DNA of 64,000 bases from Tolypeutes matacus (lineage: Eukaryota; Chordata; Mammalia; Cingulata; Chlamyphoridae): NCBI GenBank assembly GCA_026826555.1, contig JAKSZT010054569.1, forward strand, positions 2,153,412 to 2,217,411, in the 5' to 3' direction. Position numbers and translations under genes: made by a program. Below are positions 23,651 through 35,465 of this stretch, in pieces; positions within the stretch are counted from its first letter, which is position 1; every line of letters begins with the position of its first letter. Under the pieces are notes generated by a model that saw only the letters and a program-made list of their open reading frames with translations, searched no databases and had not been told where the DNA came from.

Positions 23651-24059
23651 AGGCTTCCCCTGTCTTGGTCCATCCTGCGTCTCTCTTAGGGTCTCTCCCG
23701 CCAGCCAGGGCCTGGGAGTAGCAGAGACATTGGGAAGGACACTGCGCTTAGTGGGATCTGTTTCCACCACCAACATCCTGCATAGCTTTGGGCAAGTAGT
23801 CCCACCTTTCATGTCCTCCGTCCCCCTTCTGCGTGGTGGGTTTGGATTAGATACTCTCATATGCACCTGTTATTCCCAAGGTCATGTAAGAAGTCAATAT
23901 GGAAATAGGAAAAGTTCAAAGCTTTAGTTATTTGGGGTTGTAAGCCTAAGTTTTGCATGCTGTAGTATAACAATCCAGTGTTCTCTGATATCCTTCTTTG
24001 TGAGTTTTCAATGAAAAAGCAAACAAACACATGTAGTATAAGGACTTTTGATTTGAAAG

Positions 24060-24770
24060 AGAGATTTTGCATTTCCTAAGACCTCAGCATGAAATGGGCT
24101 TGGCTGGAGCCTTGCAGGCCTGCCCTGATCCAATGATACAGTGATTTGCTTGGAGTCCTAATTAGAACCTGTGATCAAAAAAGACCTGCAATCCTGGGGG
24201 CCCATTCAACACCTGTACATTTTCTTAAAATTTAAACAAGGACTGGCAGGCCGCGGGCTAACGGAGTTTTAAGCCCCCATCTGTTGGGTGGTTTCTGGCA
24301 GATGGTCTCTAAAGGGTGCTGTATGTTTTGTCATTTTAGTTTCTTCTGAAGAGGGATTTAAAATCAATTTAGGGGTCGTGTTCCGGGACTTTGTCAAAAC
24401 TAAGGGTCCAGATCAAACAGGAATCAGTCTTGGGGACTCACTGATGACAAATGGAAAGTGATCCCGACTGTTCTCAGCCCCTTCATTTGCAGAGGTGCTG
24501 GCTTTTCTTTTGAAGTCTATTGCCTCCTTCCTTTTACTTTAATTTCATACCACTGAGGGAAGTCCTGCTCTGTCTTGTATATGTAACTGTAACCGACCGT
24601 CCTGGGCTAGGTTTCTTTGATGACCAGAGGCTGGCCAGAAAAGGATTGCTTTTGAAACCCAGTTCTCCAAGTTGAACATCGTAGCTCTAAACGAAACAGA
24701 GGCAATTATTCTAGTTAAAGGAAACTTCTGGGCATGCTTTGGAGAACAAAAAAATTAAAAGATTATAGGA
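24060..24770. promoter_or_regulatory. Candidate conserved noncoding element
   Basis: Repeat-free, with TCF/LEF-like gatcaaa words at about 24172 and 24412, an ATTA cluster and several kept CG pairs near 24250 and 24380. The inference rests on texture only. Confidence 0.25.
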
Positions 24771-26440
24771 GTTTTAGAGGTCTTAGCCAATTTATGGAAT
24801 ATCAATATGGAAAAATGGATTTGTCTGTTTTTCCACCACCCACCCCACCCCTACTCTGGATACACAGATCATGAAACTCAATGTCAGCAAAAGTTAATAC
24901 TAAGAGCCCAGCAAGAATACACTTGTTTTTCTTGGTCTGTTTAAGGCTGCTGAGATTGAATTATATCTCTGGGATATTGGTTTTATCTCCTCCACTGCCT
25001 GGAGCTTGGCCATTATTGTGATATTGGCAGAGATATCACCAAAGTGCAGGAGGTACTCGGTGTTGTGTATCCTGAACTGAAGGATGACTGGACTCCGCAG
25101 CTCTCACCCTGGTGGCAGCTGCAGCTGTGTGTGTAGGGTTGCTTCTTGCTCTGGCTGCTCTGGCTGCCTTAGAGCAAAGGAAAGGGAGTGGAATAAGCCC
25201 TTCAGGTTGGGATCCCCATTGAGAGTGCAGCCCGAGGCATCCTTGTTCACCTGGCTGGAATGCAGAGCAGGTCAGCTTTGACATGCCAGAGGCTTCCTGC
25301 CTGGTGGTCCCTGACCCTGGGCTGTGGTTGCTGCTTTCTTTTGGTTGCGTGTCCACCATTGGATCCCTGGCTGGGTGGAGGGTCTAGGCTACAGATAGAG
25401 GCTGTATGTAAAAGCAGAGCCACAAGGGACCTTGACCATCAAATTGGTCTAGCTAGCCCCTTTACATTACCAATGTGGACCGAGGCTCTCTCCAGAATGT
25501 AAACCAGAGGTGGGCTGTAAATCTTGCCTCTCATCTCCAGTCCAGGTTTCAGTCCAGGTAAACACGAGGGTGATGGGTGGAGGGGTTACCCCCATTCACC
25601 CACACCTGCTTTGGAAAAGCAGTTAGTGGGTTTGCCCGAAGGATATTTGTAATACCACTGTTGAGGTCAAAGTGGCACTTTACATAATGGACTTGGCCAT
25701 GCTCTTCTCACTCTAGCAGATGAGTCCTGGGAAAAATAAACCTACATGTCCATTGTATCCATAGTCATGCCAGCCCTGCCTGAGTGAGGCTGCATGGGAG
25801 ACCATCTCCAAGTCCCAGGGACGTCCCATGGGTAGGAAATTGCTGGTGTGGAGAAGACCATTGTGCTCATTGATATGGGAGGCAGAGTTGAGGTTTTGTT
25901 ACTGAAAATGTAGATTTTTCCATGGATTACTGAAACCTTCTCAGTCCCAGCACATTAGGTGACCGCAAGTCCTCTTCCAAACCTGGTTTGGATCCCAGTC
26001 ATATAACGGCCAAGCCTTGTGGACTAGAGTCCCTCTATAACTTTGTATGAGGGAGTTGTGTGGCCTCATTCTGATGTTAGGCTCTGCCTGTATGGTGTCA
26101 TTGACTCGCCCCTGAGGCTTTATAAGGGAATGGAGGCCAAAGAAGCTTTTGTCTTGAATTATTCTCTTATTCTAAGAGAGGAATGGTAGCTTTGTCCCTG
26201 CCAGCTTCTCCTTGATCAGATGAATGTCACTCGGCAAAATGTGGGAGAGTTAGCTATTAATAACCAACCAATTCAGCTTGAAAACTCAGAATGGATCTGA
26301 CCTCTTTTGTAGATTTTTTGGGTGAAGATTGATTGCCTTTGGTATGCAGATTATAGGATTTTTTTTTTCCAGTAAAATTAAATATACTTATGTTAATATT
26401 GGTTTTATTTGGTTCTTAATATTGACATTCTTCATTACCA
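24770..26440. other. Unassigned intronic sequence
   Basis: No confident repeat or exon was recognised. A diverged antisense MIR may cover about 26440-26520, where the younger SINE landed. Confidence 0.4.
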
Positions 26441-26532
26441 TTTAGAACCTAATGGATTCTCTCATTTTTAATATATTTATTTCAATAATCCTGTGAAGTA
26501 GGTAAGACTTGGCGTGATCAAAAGGTAACAGG

Positions 26533-26712
26533 GGGGAAGCGGCTGTGGCTCAATCAGTAGGGCTCCCGTTTACCATATGGGAGACCCCGGGTTCGGTTCC
26601 CGGGGCCTCCTGGTGAAGGCAAGCCCACCCGCACGGCGTGGTTAGCTGACCCAGCGAGCACAAGCAGCAAGGGGGGGATAAATGAATAAATAAATAAAAA
26701 TCTTTAAAAAAA
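26533..26712 (+). mobile_element. Xenarthran tRNA-derived SINE (DAS-like), copy 1
   Basis: Starts ggggaagcggctgtggctca. The A box is in gtggctcaatcagtagg and the B box in gggttcggttcccgg. A C/G-rich body follows, then a run of 7 G, then aaatgaataaataaataaa and a poly(A) tail. Exact target duplications aaaaggtaacagg lie at about 26520-26532 and 26713-26725. Nonautonomous, mobilised by L1. Intact boxes and flanks mark it as young. Confidence 0.95.
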
Positions 26713-26739
26713 AAAAGGTAACAGGACAAGAGGACAAGT

Positions 26740-26800
26740 AACAGTGTCTTTCTGTCTGTTTGTCCCTGTCTGTCTGACTGCCCTCTTTCTATGTGACCAA
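26740..26800. repeat. (TCTG)n-rich tract
   Basis: Interrupted tctg/tgtc units. Confidence 0.7.
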
Positions 26801-27188
26801 CTATTCATCTCTCCATCCCTATTTCTGACTGATTCTCTCTTGCTCTCTTCCCTCCCTTTCTTTCACATTTTTCTTTGAAGAAATATTTGTTCTGCTATAT
26901 GCAAAGCATAGGAATTCTATAAAGCTGAAAATATTCCTTTGTACCTGTGTGGAGCTTATTGGTTAAGTAAACTGACTCTGCAGAGTTGGGGGCAGAAAAC
27001 TTCTCAATGTCAAAAGGAGGGACTTGAAACACCAATATCTGACCTCATATCAAAATGCAATAGCGCTCTGAAGTTCTACTAAACTAGGGAATGAATATGT
27101 ATGGCAAAGGCGTTCAGTAAATATTTGTTGAATTGAATGCAGTAAAAATGAAAAAATTTAAAAATGAATTTTTAAAAAATTCATTACA

Positions 27189-27380
27189 GGGAAGCGGCTG
27201 TGGCTCAATCAGTAGGGCTCCCGTTTACCATATGGGAGGCCCCGGGTTCGGTTCCCGGGGCCTCCTGGTGAAGGCAAGCCCGCCCGCACGGCGTGGTTAG
27301 CTGACCCAGTGAGCACAAGCAGCAAGGGGGGGGGGGGGGATAAATGAATAAATAAATAAAATCTTTAAAAAAAAAAAAAA
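27189..27380 (+). mobile_element. Xenarthran tRNA-derived SINE (DAS-like), copy 2
   Basis: Nearly identical to the copy at 26533 over the tRNA head and body, but with a run of 14 G instead of 7. Target duplication ttcattaca (possibly extended leftward by A) lies at about 27180-27188 and 27381-27389. Confidence 0.95.
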
Positions 27381-27609
27381 TTCATTACATGTACTGAAAG
27401 GTGTTTTTGACATTTCATCTACATGCCTAGTTGCATCTCTAGCACCTGGCACATATGATGCTAGAATTCCTTGCACTGCCAAGTTGTGAGTCACTGGTTG
27501 CCCAGTCAAAACCAAGGCTCACCTCCAATAATTTGATTCTAATGGGGTGGCGGGGCGGGGGGGGACGACTCACATTGAAATAGTTGACATGTGGTTGGCA
27601 TTCACAATA

Positions 27610-27765
27610 TACTTCTAAAATACTTTAACAATCATATAAGGCAGAATATTCATTCCCATTAAATGTGGTAACAGTTGAGAAAATCAAGGCTCACATTTTT
27701 TAATTAATTTGCCTCAATCGCATACCTAATATGTGGTAGGATGGCGATGTCAATGCAGGTTTATC
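27610..27765 (-). mobile_element. MIR SINE
   Basis: 'gcagaatattcattcccatt', 'ttgagaaaatcaaggctcac' and 'aatatgtggtaggatgg' fit antisense MIR. Confidence 0.6.
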
Positions 27766-28028
27766 AAACTTTACAAACCATGTACCTATATTCTTTCCAC
27801 ACTTTTCTGCATATCTTTGAAATCGTATATCCCAGAAATAGTTTTTTTGTTGCTATTTTTGAATTTGGGTTATTGATAGCAAATATCTTAGTATGTTCTG
27901 GTTAAGGTTCTTAGTAATTTTCCACTTTGAGTCTCATGAAACCTTAAGCATGAAGGTTCAAATTACCGGGTAGGGCAAATGGCTCATGTATTCCTCCATG
28001 CTTTAGCTTTAAGTCAAGGCCACTCTTT

Positions 28029-30328
28029 TACTTTTTCTTTTTTAAAAATTAATTAATTAATTAATTTTTATTTTATTTTTTTTATATTTTAAAAGATGCT
28101 TACATTACATAAATGTTACACAAAAATTACAAGGATTCCCATGTTCCCCACCTCCCACACCTCCCACATCTGCCACATAAACATTTTTCATTAGTGTGGC
28201 TCATCACCTGCAATGGATATACACATCCTGGGGCTTTGCCACTAAGCATGGACCATAGTTCACATTGTAGACCACACAGTTCTGCATGGTATATGCTGAT
28301 GTAAAATGGCCTATATCTGTCATTGTAATGTCACTCAGGATAATTCCCAAGTCCCGAAAAAGCCCCTGTATTACAACTGCTTTTCCCTTCCCTGCCCCGA
28401 AAGTGTCCAGTGGCCATTGGCTCCACCTCACTGTTGTAATTTCTTCCATTGCTTGAATCACAATATGTCTACAACAGAATACCAGAGAGTCCACTGTAGT
28501 CCATAGCTCTTCCCCAATCCTGAGGAGTTTGGGATGGTGATGTCACTCTTTTTCTTTTAAAGCAGTTTTATTGAGATATATTCACATACCATACAATCGA
28601 TCCAAAGGGTACAATCATTGACTTTTACTATAATCACAGTGTTGTGCATTCATCACCACAAAAATTTTGGAAGAATTTCGTTAGTCCGTAAAGAAAAACT
28701 CCACACCTCTTAGCAGTCACCTCTCAATCCCATTATCCTACATAACCACTAATCTAATTTCATCTTTATAAATTGATTTATATTTATATTTTATATGAAT
28801 GGAATTATACAATATATAGTACTTTGTGTTTGGTTTCTTTCACTTAGCATGATTTTTTGTCTGCTATTAACATCTTATAACATTAATATATATTCAGTTT
28901 CAAAGAAAAATGGTCTTATATAAGCACTATTACCCATATTGATATTTCACATGAGGTTTTACTATGCTATACAGTCCCATGTTACATTTTTTAGCTTTCC
29001 TTTTACTAATATACATGATCTTAGACTTTCCCTTTCAACCATTGTCATACCCATATAATAGCACTGCCAGTTATAAACATTATGCTGTGCTTTCACCTTT
29101 TCTATTCATTTCCAGAGATTAACACACATCTTTTTTTTTTTTTACCAATTTTGCACAAGTTAACCCTCAGCTTTCCATTTTCTAACCTCATTCTATTTTC
29201 TGGTGACCCACATTCAAGCTATGAACTCAGTGAGATTGCACAGTATATTTAGTTCATAATAGTGCAATCACACCGTATTTGTCCTCTTGTGTCTGGCTTG
29301 CTTCACTCAACATAATGTCCTCCAGGTTCATCCATGTTGTCATATGCTTTATGACTTCATTTCTTCTTACGGCTGCATAATATTCCATCGTGTGAATATG
29401 CCACAGTTTGTTTATCCATTCATCGGTTGATGGACACCTGGGTTGTTTCCATCTTTTGGCAATCATGAATAATGCTGCTATGAACATTGGTATGCAGCTG
29501 TCTTTTCGTGTCACTGCTCTCAGTTCTTCTGGATATATACCCAGTATTGGTATTGCTGGGTCATGTGAGAAGTCTATATTCAACTTCTTTAGGAACTGCC
29601 AAACAGTCCTCCACAGTGGCTGTACCATCCTGCATTACCACCAACAGTGAATAAGTGTTCTCATCTCTCCATATCCTCTCCAACACTTGTAGTTTTCTGT
29701 CTTTTTAATAGCAGCCATTCTAACAGGTATGAAATGATTTCTCGTTGTAGATTTTATTTGCATTTTGCTAATCGCTAGTGATGTTGAACATTTTTTCATG
29801 TGTTTTTTTTGCCATTTGTATTTCTTTGGACAAATGTCTATTCAAGTCTTTTGTCCATTTTTCAGTCGGGTCATTTATCTTTTTATTGTTGAGTTGTAGC
29901 ATTTCTTTATATATCATGGATATTAAACTCTTATCAGATATGTGATTTCCAAATATTTTCTCCCCTTGAATCAGCTTCCTTTCCACCTTTCGACAAAGTC
30001 CTTTGAGATGCAAAAGTGCTGAATTTTGAGGAGGTCCCATTTATCTATTTTTTTTTGTTGCTTGTGCTTTGGGTCTAAGGTCCAAGAAACCACAGCCTAC
30101 CACAAGATCTTTAAGCTATTTCTCTACATTTTCTTCTAGTAGTTTTATGATCCTGGCTTTGATATTTAGGTCTTTGCTCCATTTTGAGTTGATTCTTGTG
30201 TAGGGAGTGAGATAGGGGTCTTTTTTTCATTTTTTGGTTATGGATATCCAGTTCTCCCAGCATTCTTAGTTGAAGAGGCTGTTTTGTCCTGTTAGCATGG
30301 ACTTGGTAGGTTTGCCGAAAACCAATTG
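28029..30328 (-). mobile_element. 5'-truncated L1 retrotransposon, 2.3 kb
   Basis: The minus strand carries the last 1.1 kb of L1 ORF2 (about 29230-30328) followed by a long 3' untranslated region (28029-29230). Recognisable protein pieces lie at 29254-29628, with P-A-I-P-I-L-G-I-Y-P, S-T-D-E-W-I-N-K-L-W and M-E-Y-Y-A-A-V-R-R, and at 29768-30040. They are in separate frames with stops between, so the element is dead. Exact 13-bp target duplications aaggccactcttt lie at 28016-28028 and 30329-30341. The truncation removes the reverse transcriptase core and ORF1. Confidence 0.93.
29254..30328 (-). pseudogene. L1 ORF2 C-terminal remnant
   Basis: Decayed C-terminal part of the L1 endonuclease/reverse transcriptase protein inside the truncated element. 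The frame is broken at least between the 90-codon and 124-codon pieces. No promoter or ORF2 start is present, so no product is expected. Confidence 0.85.
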
Positions 30329-30344
30329 AAGGCCACTCTTTAAT

Positions 30345-30900
30345 TGATTAATCCCAAGAGAGGAAAAATGAGTCTCCCTTCAATAGCTCCTGTTTGATAA
30401 TTTCTTCATTTGACACCCTATTCCTACATAGAAAAGCTCTAAGAGCTATATGCTCAAAACATTTCTCACAACTTTATTGATCTTAAACGCTTGTATGGGA
30501 ATCCTGTATGGTATGCATGATTGTTCTTTAAAATGTTGAAATTAAAAAAAGAAACAAAAATTAATAAATACCATATATTGATCCTCAAAAAAAAAAAAAA
30601 AAAAAAAAAACCCAAAAAAGTCCGGGCAACCACCTCCAAATATGAGCAGGGATCTATCCATGAGCTGTGTATCATGACCCTGTACTTCTGTACTTCTTGA
30701 GCAACAACAAAACCGTAGGCAGTTGTATAAGTTATAGAATTTCCCCGGTGGTCTCATAAGCTGTCTTATGCTGTCAGGACATAAACACAAAGGCCTATTT
30801 TATGATAACAGGTAATGATACATAGAATATTAGTATGAACCTTCTGCTAAAGGAGCATGCGGATTTGGAATGCGTCACCTGTTTTTCAAAGGCCATTTGA
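30345..30900. other. Unassigned sequence with a poly(A) run
   Basis: 24 consecutive A at 30587-30610. No flanking duplication or retroelement body was recognised. Confidence 0.5.
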
Positions 30901-30904
30901 TTGT

Positions 30905-31060
30905 TCTCTATTGACACAGACTCGGAGCTCTATAAGGGCAGGGAATGTGTTAATTTTACTCCCTTTTGTGCCCACAGTATCTGGTGACCACAGTATCTTC
31001 TGCAGCCACAGAGCAAATACTCAAGTAATATTTGAAGAATAAATGAATGAACATAATGTA
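30905..31060 (+). mobile_element. L2 LINE 3' terminus
   Basis: 'gctctataagggcagggaat' and a terminal gaataaatgaatgaac mark the L2 end. Confidence 0.7.
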
Positions 31061-31751
31061 CTCTGATCTCCTCCATGACCTGAGCTCATTAAAAGCCACT
31101 GCCCAAGCCGTCTTTCTGCCTTGCTGTTGCTGGTAATCTCGGCTCTTATCAACCTCTCCTGCACCAGCATCTGGATTTCAAGGGCCTGATTAGGCCCTCC
31201 AGGCCTACAATTTTGCCCTTGTCCGCTCTTTTTGCCTGTATTTTCTTTTTTCTCCTTTCTCACCTTGACTCAATTACCCTCATCAGGGCCTTTCTGCTCT
31301 TCCTGGATCTGACTCCAACTCCAACCCTTCCCCACCCTCCATCCAGACATACTGTGCTATTCCGGGGAACCAGTGCAGGATGTTTCCTGATGGTAGACAT
31401 TTATGTAAAAGAAAATAGACCCAAATTTTGGAGGGATGGTAAAGGCAATGCCTCCCAGGAGACTCTTCTTTTCTGAGCAAATCTTGTTCATGGCAGATGT
31501 CTTTGCTTCTTGCTTGTGCTTTGGGCTCTCTGGTTTGTCAGTTCTTTTCCTAAAACAATGCAAGAACTGAATGCAATGCTATCAGTGTGTTTTCTTTGCT
31601 TACTGCAGAGACCAGTGGAGTCACTGCTGCCCACAGTCTGGAGGTTTGCTTCTAGTCGTGTCACTTAAGATGAGAATTAGTGTCGTTTTAGCTGCCATGC
31701 TGCATTGCTAGCTATCTCTATAGAGCTTGGGGAAAATCCAATCCCTTTTCT

Positions 31752-31752
31752 T

Positions 31753-31798
<46 letters not shown>

Positions 31799-31883
31799 AT
31801 CTATCTATCTTCATCTATCTATTATCTATCATCTATCTACCTATCTTCATCTATTAACTATCATCTATCTATCTACCTATCTA

Positions 31884-31954
<71 letters not shown>
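31752..31954. repeat. (TCTA)n microsatellite, about 200 bp
   Basis: Tetranucleotide tcta/tatc units with two perfect blocks (about 31752-31798 and 31916-31954) separated by an interrupted block with catc and acctatc variants. Confidence 0.98.
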
Positions 31955-32039
31955 ATAAAATCAACACCAATTGCAACCCAACGCCCAAAACACACTCTAT
32001 AGCTGTATAGAGGATATTTTAAAATGTGTTTTTCAAAAG

Positions 32040-32500
32040 TAATTCACATTCATCAGAGCATAATGAAAAAAAAAAAAAAAAAACACAAAGCTTTCCATAA
32101 TTATACCATGCAAATATGTCCACTGCTAGCATTTTAACGTATAGGCTTCCAATCTGTATTCTACACATTTATCTCTAGTCATCTATCACTTACATATTAT
32201 AACCAAATTAGGATCACATTGTTTATACTGTTTTATAACCTGCCCTTTTCATTTAACATATCATGAAAATATGTCTACATCAATAACTGAATTTCTGCAA
32301 CTTCATTACATGATAATATTCTGTTTTAAGAATGTGTTCCATATATTTAGCCAATCCTCTACCATTACACATCTAATCATTTCCAATCTTAAGGTGATAT
32401 CAAGTCCTGCAAGGAACATCATTGGTGCTAAATCTTTGTGCCCATTCTTAGGTATTTCTTGGGATGTTTCTGACTCAGAATCAGCAAGTCAATGGATAAA
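32040..32500 (-). mobile_element. Old mammalian L1 ORF2 fragment
   Basis: 'tgttttataacctgcccttt', 'ttaacatatcatgaaaatat', 'ttagccaatcctctacc' and 'cttaggtatttcttgggatg' are the antisense ORF2 blocks in order. An internal A run lies at about 32066-32083. Confidence 0.7.
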
Positions 32501-33319
32501 AATATTTCAAGATTTTTGATATATAAATAATTGATACTTTGGGAAAATTAATGAGTATTAACTTTTATCTTGTATTTGGCTTAAAGTCCAGAAATCAAGA
32601 TAATTTCAAATCTTGACTCCATTTTCTATTGCATTTAGTAATCACTAAAAATTAGATATGCATTTATGCCCTCTTGTCGCTGATTTTTAAAAAGTATTAA
32701 ACAAGGTAAAGTTACTCATTTTACAAATATTTGTCAAAAGTTAACTCTACATAAGTTACTTTTCTAGATAAATGGAACAGAAAGAAATTCAAGAGTGCTT
32801 AAGGTTCAATCTTGATCACTTTTACTTACAGGAAACATTGATGCATTAATAAACAATTGGAGGCATTTTTTGTTAAACTAGTTCCCTTGTTTCCATTCCT
32901 TAATGCACTAAAATATTATGTTATTTTGTCAAATTTTAAAATATGCTGTCAAAAATGGAAATAAGGGTAATTTGGCCTGAGCATGACATATTCTTCCACC
33001 CTGGATTAAAAAAATAAAAAAGATGCATGCTTATTTTAGTAAATTAAAAAAATTCAGAAATGTATAAAGAAGAAAATAAATGGCTCATAACCAGACCATT
33101 CAAAGACAATTACTGTTAATTCGTGTATTTCCTCCAGGCATTTTCTCTGAGTATTTTTTACATTGCTGAGATCATACTGTATATGCAGTTTTCCAAGCAT
33201 ATGATGTAAATATTTCCCCATGTTTTCAAATCTCTTTGAAAACATTATCTCTAATGGCTCCATAATATTCCATCACGGAAGTGATTTAAATATATATATA
33301 GTTTGACGGTTTTTTAATA

Positions 33320-33560
33320 GTGAAAGCTCTGGAATAAGACTTCATGGCTTCTAATCCTGACTCCTCCAGGGGCTAGACTGTGATCTGAAACAAGTTACTT
33401 AAATGTTTTGGGCCTCAGTTTCCTATTTACAAAGTGGAGCTGATAATCTCTAGCCTATAAGGTTTCTTTAAGAATATATGAGATAATACAGGTATACTTT
33501 AAACCAGTACCTTGCACATTAATCAGCACTTCAGAAGTGATTATAAACATTATTATTATT
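33320..33560 (+). mobile_element. MIR SINE
   Basis: 'tctggaataagacttcatgg', 'gggcctcagtttcctatt', 'accttgcacattaatcagca' and an attattatt end. Confidence 0.85.
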
Positions 33561-33849
33561 TTCTTAATCATTCTGCCTATTGCTAGATATTTATTTCTGA
33601 TTAAGGATAACATTTTCTATTATAAAGTCACTGAAGAATAAAATTGTTCACAAGCATTATTTAATTTTAAATTATTTTCTTAGGATAGAATCAATGTCAA
33701 AGGTATGAACTTTATAAAGACTACGTGTTAGTTAACCTACATGTTACGAAAATTGCTTCTCTAAGCGGGTATAGCTCAGAATCGCCTCTGGGGCTTTTTC
33801 ACTGTCTCTCAGCTTCTCCTCACTCATCCTTACCCTCTGCAGCATTTGA

Positions 33850-34010
33850 AACACTCATCATCTTAATTTCTTCATCTGCAAAATGAGGATATCAGTATTT
33901 GCTTTTTAGGGTTGTTGTGGTGAATAAAACAATGCACATTCGACCCTTAGTAGAGAGTCTTACACATGGGAACCACTCATTGTCAGTCATTATTACATTA
34001 TCATAAATAA
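33850..34010 (+). mobile_element. MIR SINE, 3' part
   Basis: 'cttcatctgcaaaatgagga', 'agggttgttgtggtgaataa' and 'tcattgtcagtcattattac'. Confidence 0.75.
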
Positions 34011-34219
34011 TATTAAATTTATAATTATACTTCTACCAAGAATGCATAAAATTGGCCATGCCATTGCCCCTCACCAGTATGGAACATAATTATTTTAAAT
34101 ATATTTTCTAATATATATAATAAATATTTTCTAATTCTATAAGTGAAAATATTTCCTCTGACTGCTGTTGAGGTTGAATTTTTGTCAAATATTTATGATC
34201 CATTTATATTTCTCTATGT

Positions 34220-34275
34220 GAGAAAGAGAAAGGAAGAGGGGAGAGAGGAAATAGAGAGAAAGAGAGAAGAGAGTT
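34220..34275. repeat. GA-rich tract
   Basis: Only A and G over most of 34224-34275. Confidence 0.85.
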
Positions 34276-35185
34276 ATCTATTTATTATCCGCACCCTTTT
34301 GTTTACAGAGATCTTGGTTTTGTTCTTCTTTTTTGGCGGAGAGGGGTTGCTTGTTGATATTCAAGATATTATGCTTGGTCTGACCATGTCTTATTCTTAC
34401 AGAGCAAGTTTTGTCTCCCTGTGATCAATGTCTGTTTGTAAAGGCTTTCAAGCTATCTGATTATCAGTTTTAGAATTTTGCCAGAGAGCATTGTTAATCT
34501 TATAAATCTATGATTCCTGACTGCCATCCTTTTCTCCTATTAAAAAACAATCTGAAAGGTTAGTTAAGCTCCCATCTCTGGCACAACCTGAAACCTCCTT
34601 GATTGCTCAGAGCTTCCAGACCATGATGGAGACTGTCTGCAGCTCCTTTTATCTGGGTTTGAACAGGGGTGAGGGGTAATGAATATAAAGAGCACAGATT
34701 ACGCAATTGCAAAGGCAGTGAATCTGGGACAGTGGTCAGAAGGAGGTAGAAGCTTGGTCTCCAGGTCCCCTAATTGGGTCCTTAAGTTGTTTCTCCATGC
34801 CTTGAGTTCACCTTGACCACCTGATTCATGCTCTACCAACTCCCAGACTGACACTTCCCATAACTCTCCACCCTTGGTAAGCAGCAGAATTCCAAGTTCA
34901 GGCCATCTATGTTGGCCCCATCGATGTGGACAATGGCCTGCCTGGGTCTGCCGGCCACATGACCAGCAGACGGTGCTCCCGTTGCCACCTATCCTGAGCC
35001 AGCACTTCCACTCCTCCTGTCACTGCCTGCCCAGCCCTGAAAAGCTGTCCCATTCCGGTGGATGTTTCCAGATTTCAGATCTGAGCTTATGTTCTCAACT
35101 CGTAAGGATCACATGACTTTTCCCTGAAAGTTTAGACCTCAGACCTCTTCGTGGCTAGGCCCAAATTTGGTCCAGTATTTCCTTT
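34276..35185. other. Unassigned intronic sequence
   Basis: No repeat or exon was recognised. Confidence 0.4.
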
Positions 35186-35189
35186 CTTT

Positions 35190-35465
35190 GCTATTACAAT
35201 AATAAGCTACATTTATGATAACATAAATAACATTTGCTGAACACTCTGTGTGAGGCATTGCACTGAATGGCTCATGAGCACTCGTGTCATCTTCATGGCG
35301 GGCATGTAAGGTTGGTTCTCTTATTATTACCATGTCATGAATGAGGAAAGCCAAGCTTAGAGAAGTTACATGGCTTGCCTGTCACAGGTGGTAGTAAGTG
35401 GTGGCGCTGTGACTTAATTTCAGGTCGGCCTGACATCCAAGCCCAGGGCCTCAACTCCAGGATGA
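35190..35465 (-). mobile_element. MIR SINE
   Basis: 'cactctgtgtgaggcattgc', 'atgaatgaggaaagccaagc', 'agaagttacatggcttgcc' and 'ggtggcgctgtgacttaat' are the full antisense MIR order. Confidence 0.85.

Larger units (their letters stand above)
33005..34100 (-). mobile_element. Old L1 ORF2 fragment, split by two MIR-like blocks
   Basis: 'cataatattccatcacgg' (about 33260), 'cttaggatagaatcaatgtc' (about 33680) and 'ctaccaagaatgcataaaat' (about 34032) occur in the same order as in the L1 copy at 2770-3705, so they come from one element. MIR sequence sits at 33320-33560 and 33850-34010. Confidence 0.6.

Noticed and set aside
26533..26610. Possible functional tRNA gene
   Set aside because: A and B boxes are those of the SINE head; target duplications, body and poly(A) tail show it is a retroposon.
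30587..30610. Poly(A) run as the tail of a processed pseudogene
   Set aside because: The sequence upstream has no transcript-like or coding character and there is no duplication.
31752..31954. CRISPR-like regular repeats
   Set aside because: Tetranucleotide microsatellite with no spacers, in animal DNA.
33765..33800. agcgggtatagctcaga resembles the start of a tRNA
   Set aside because: No B box or acceptor pairing follows; chance match or a scrap of an old repeat.
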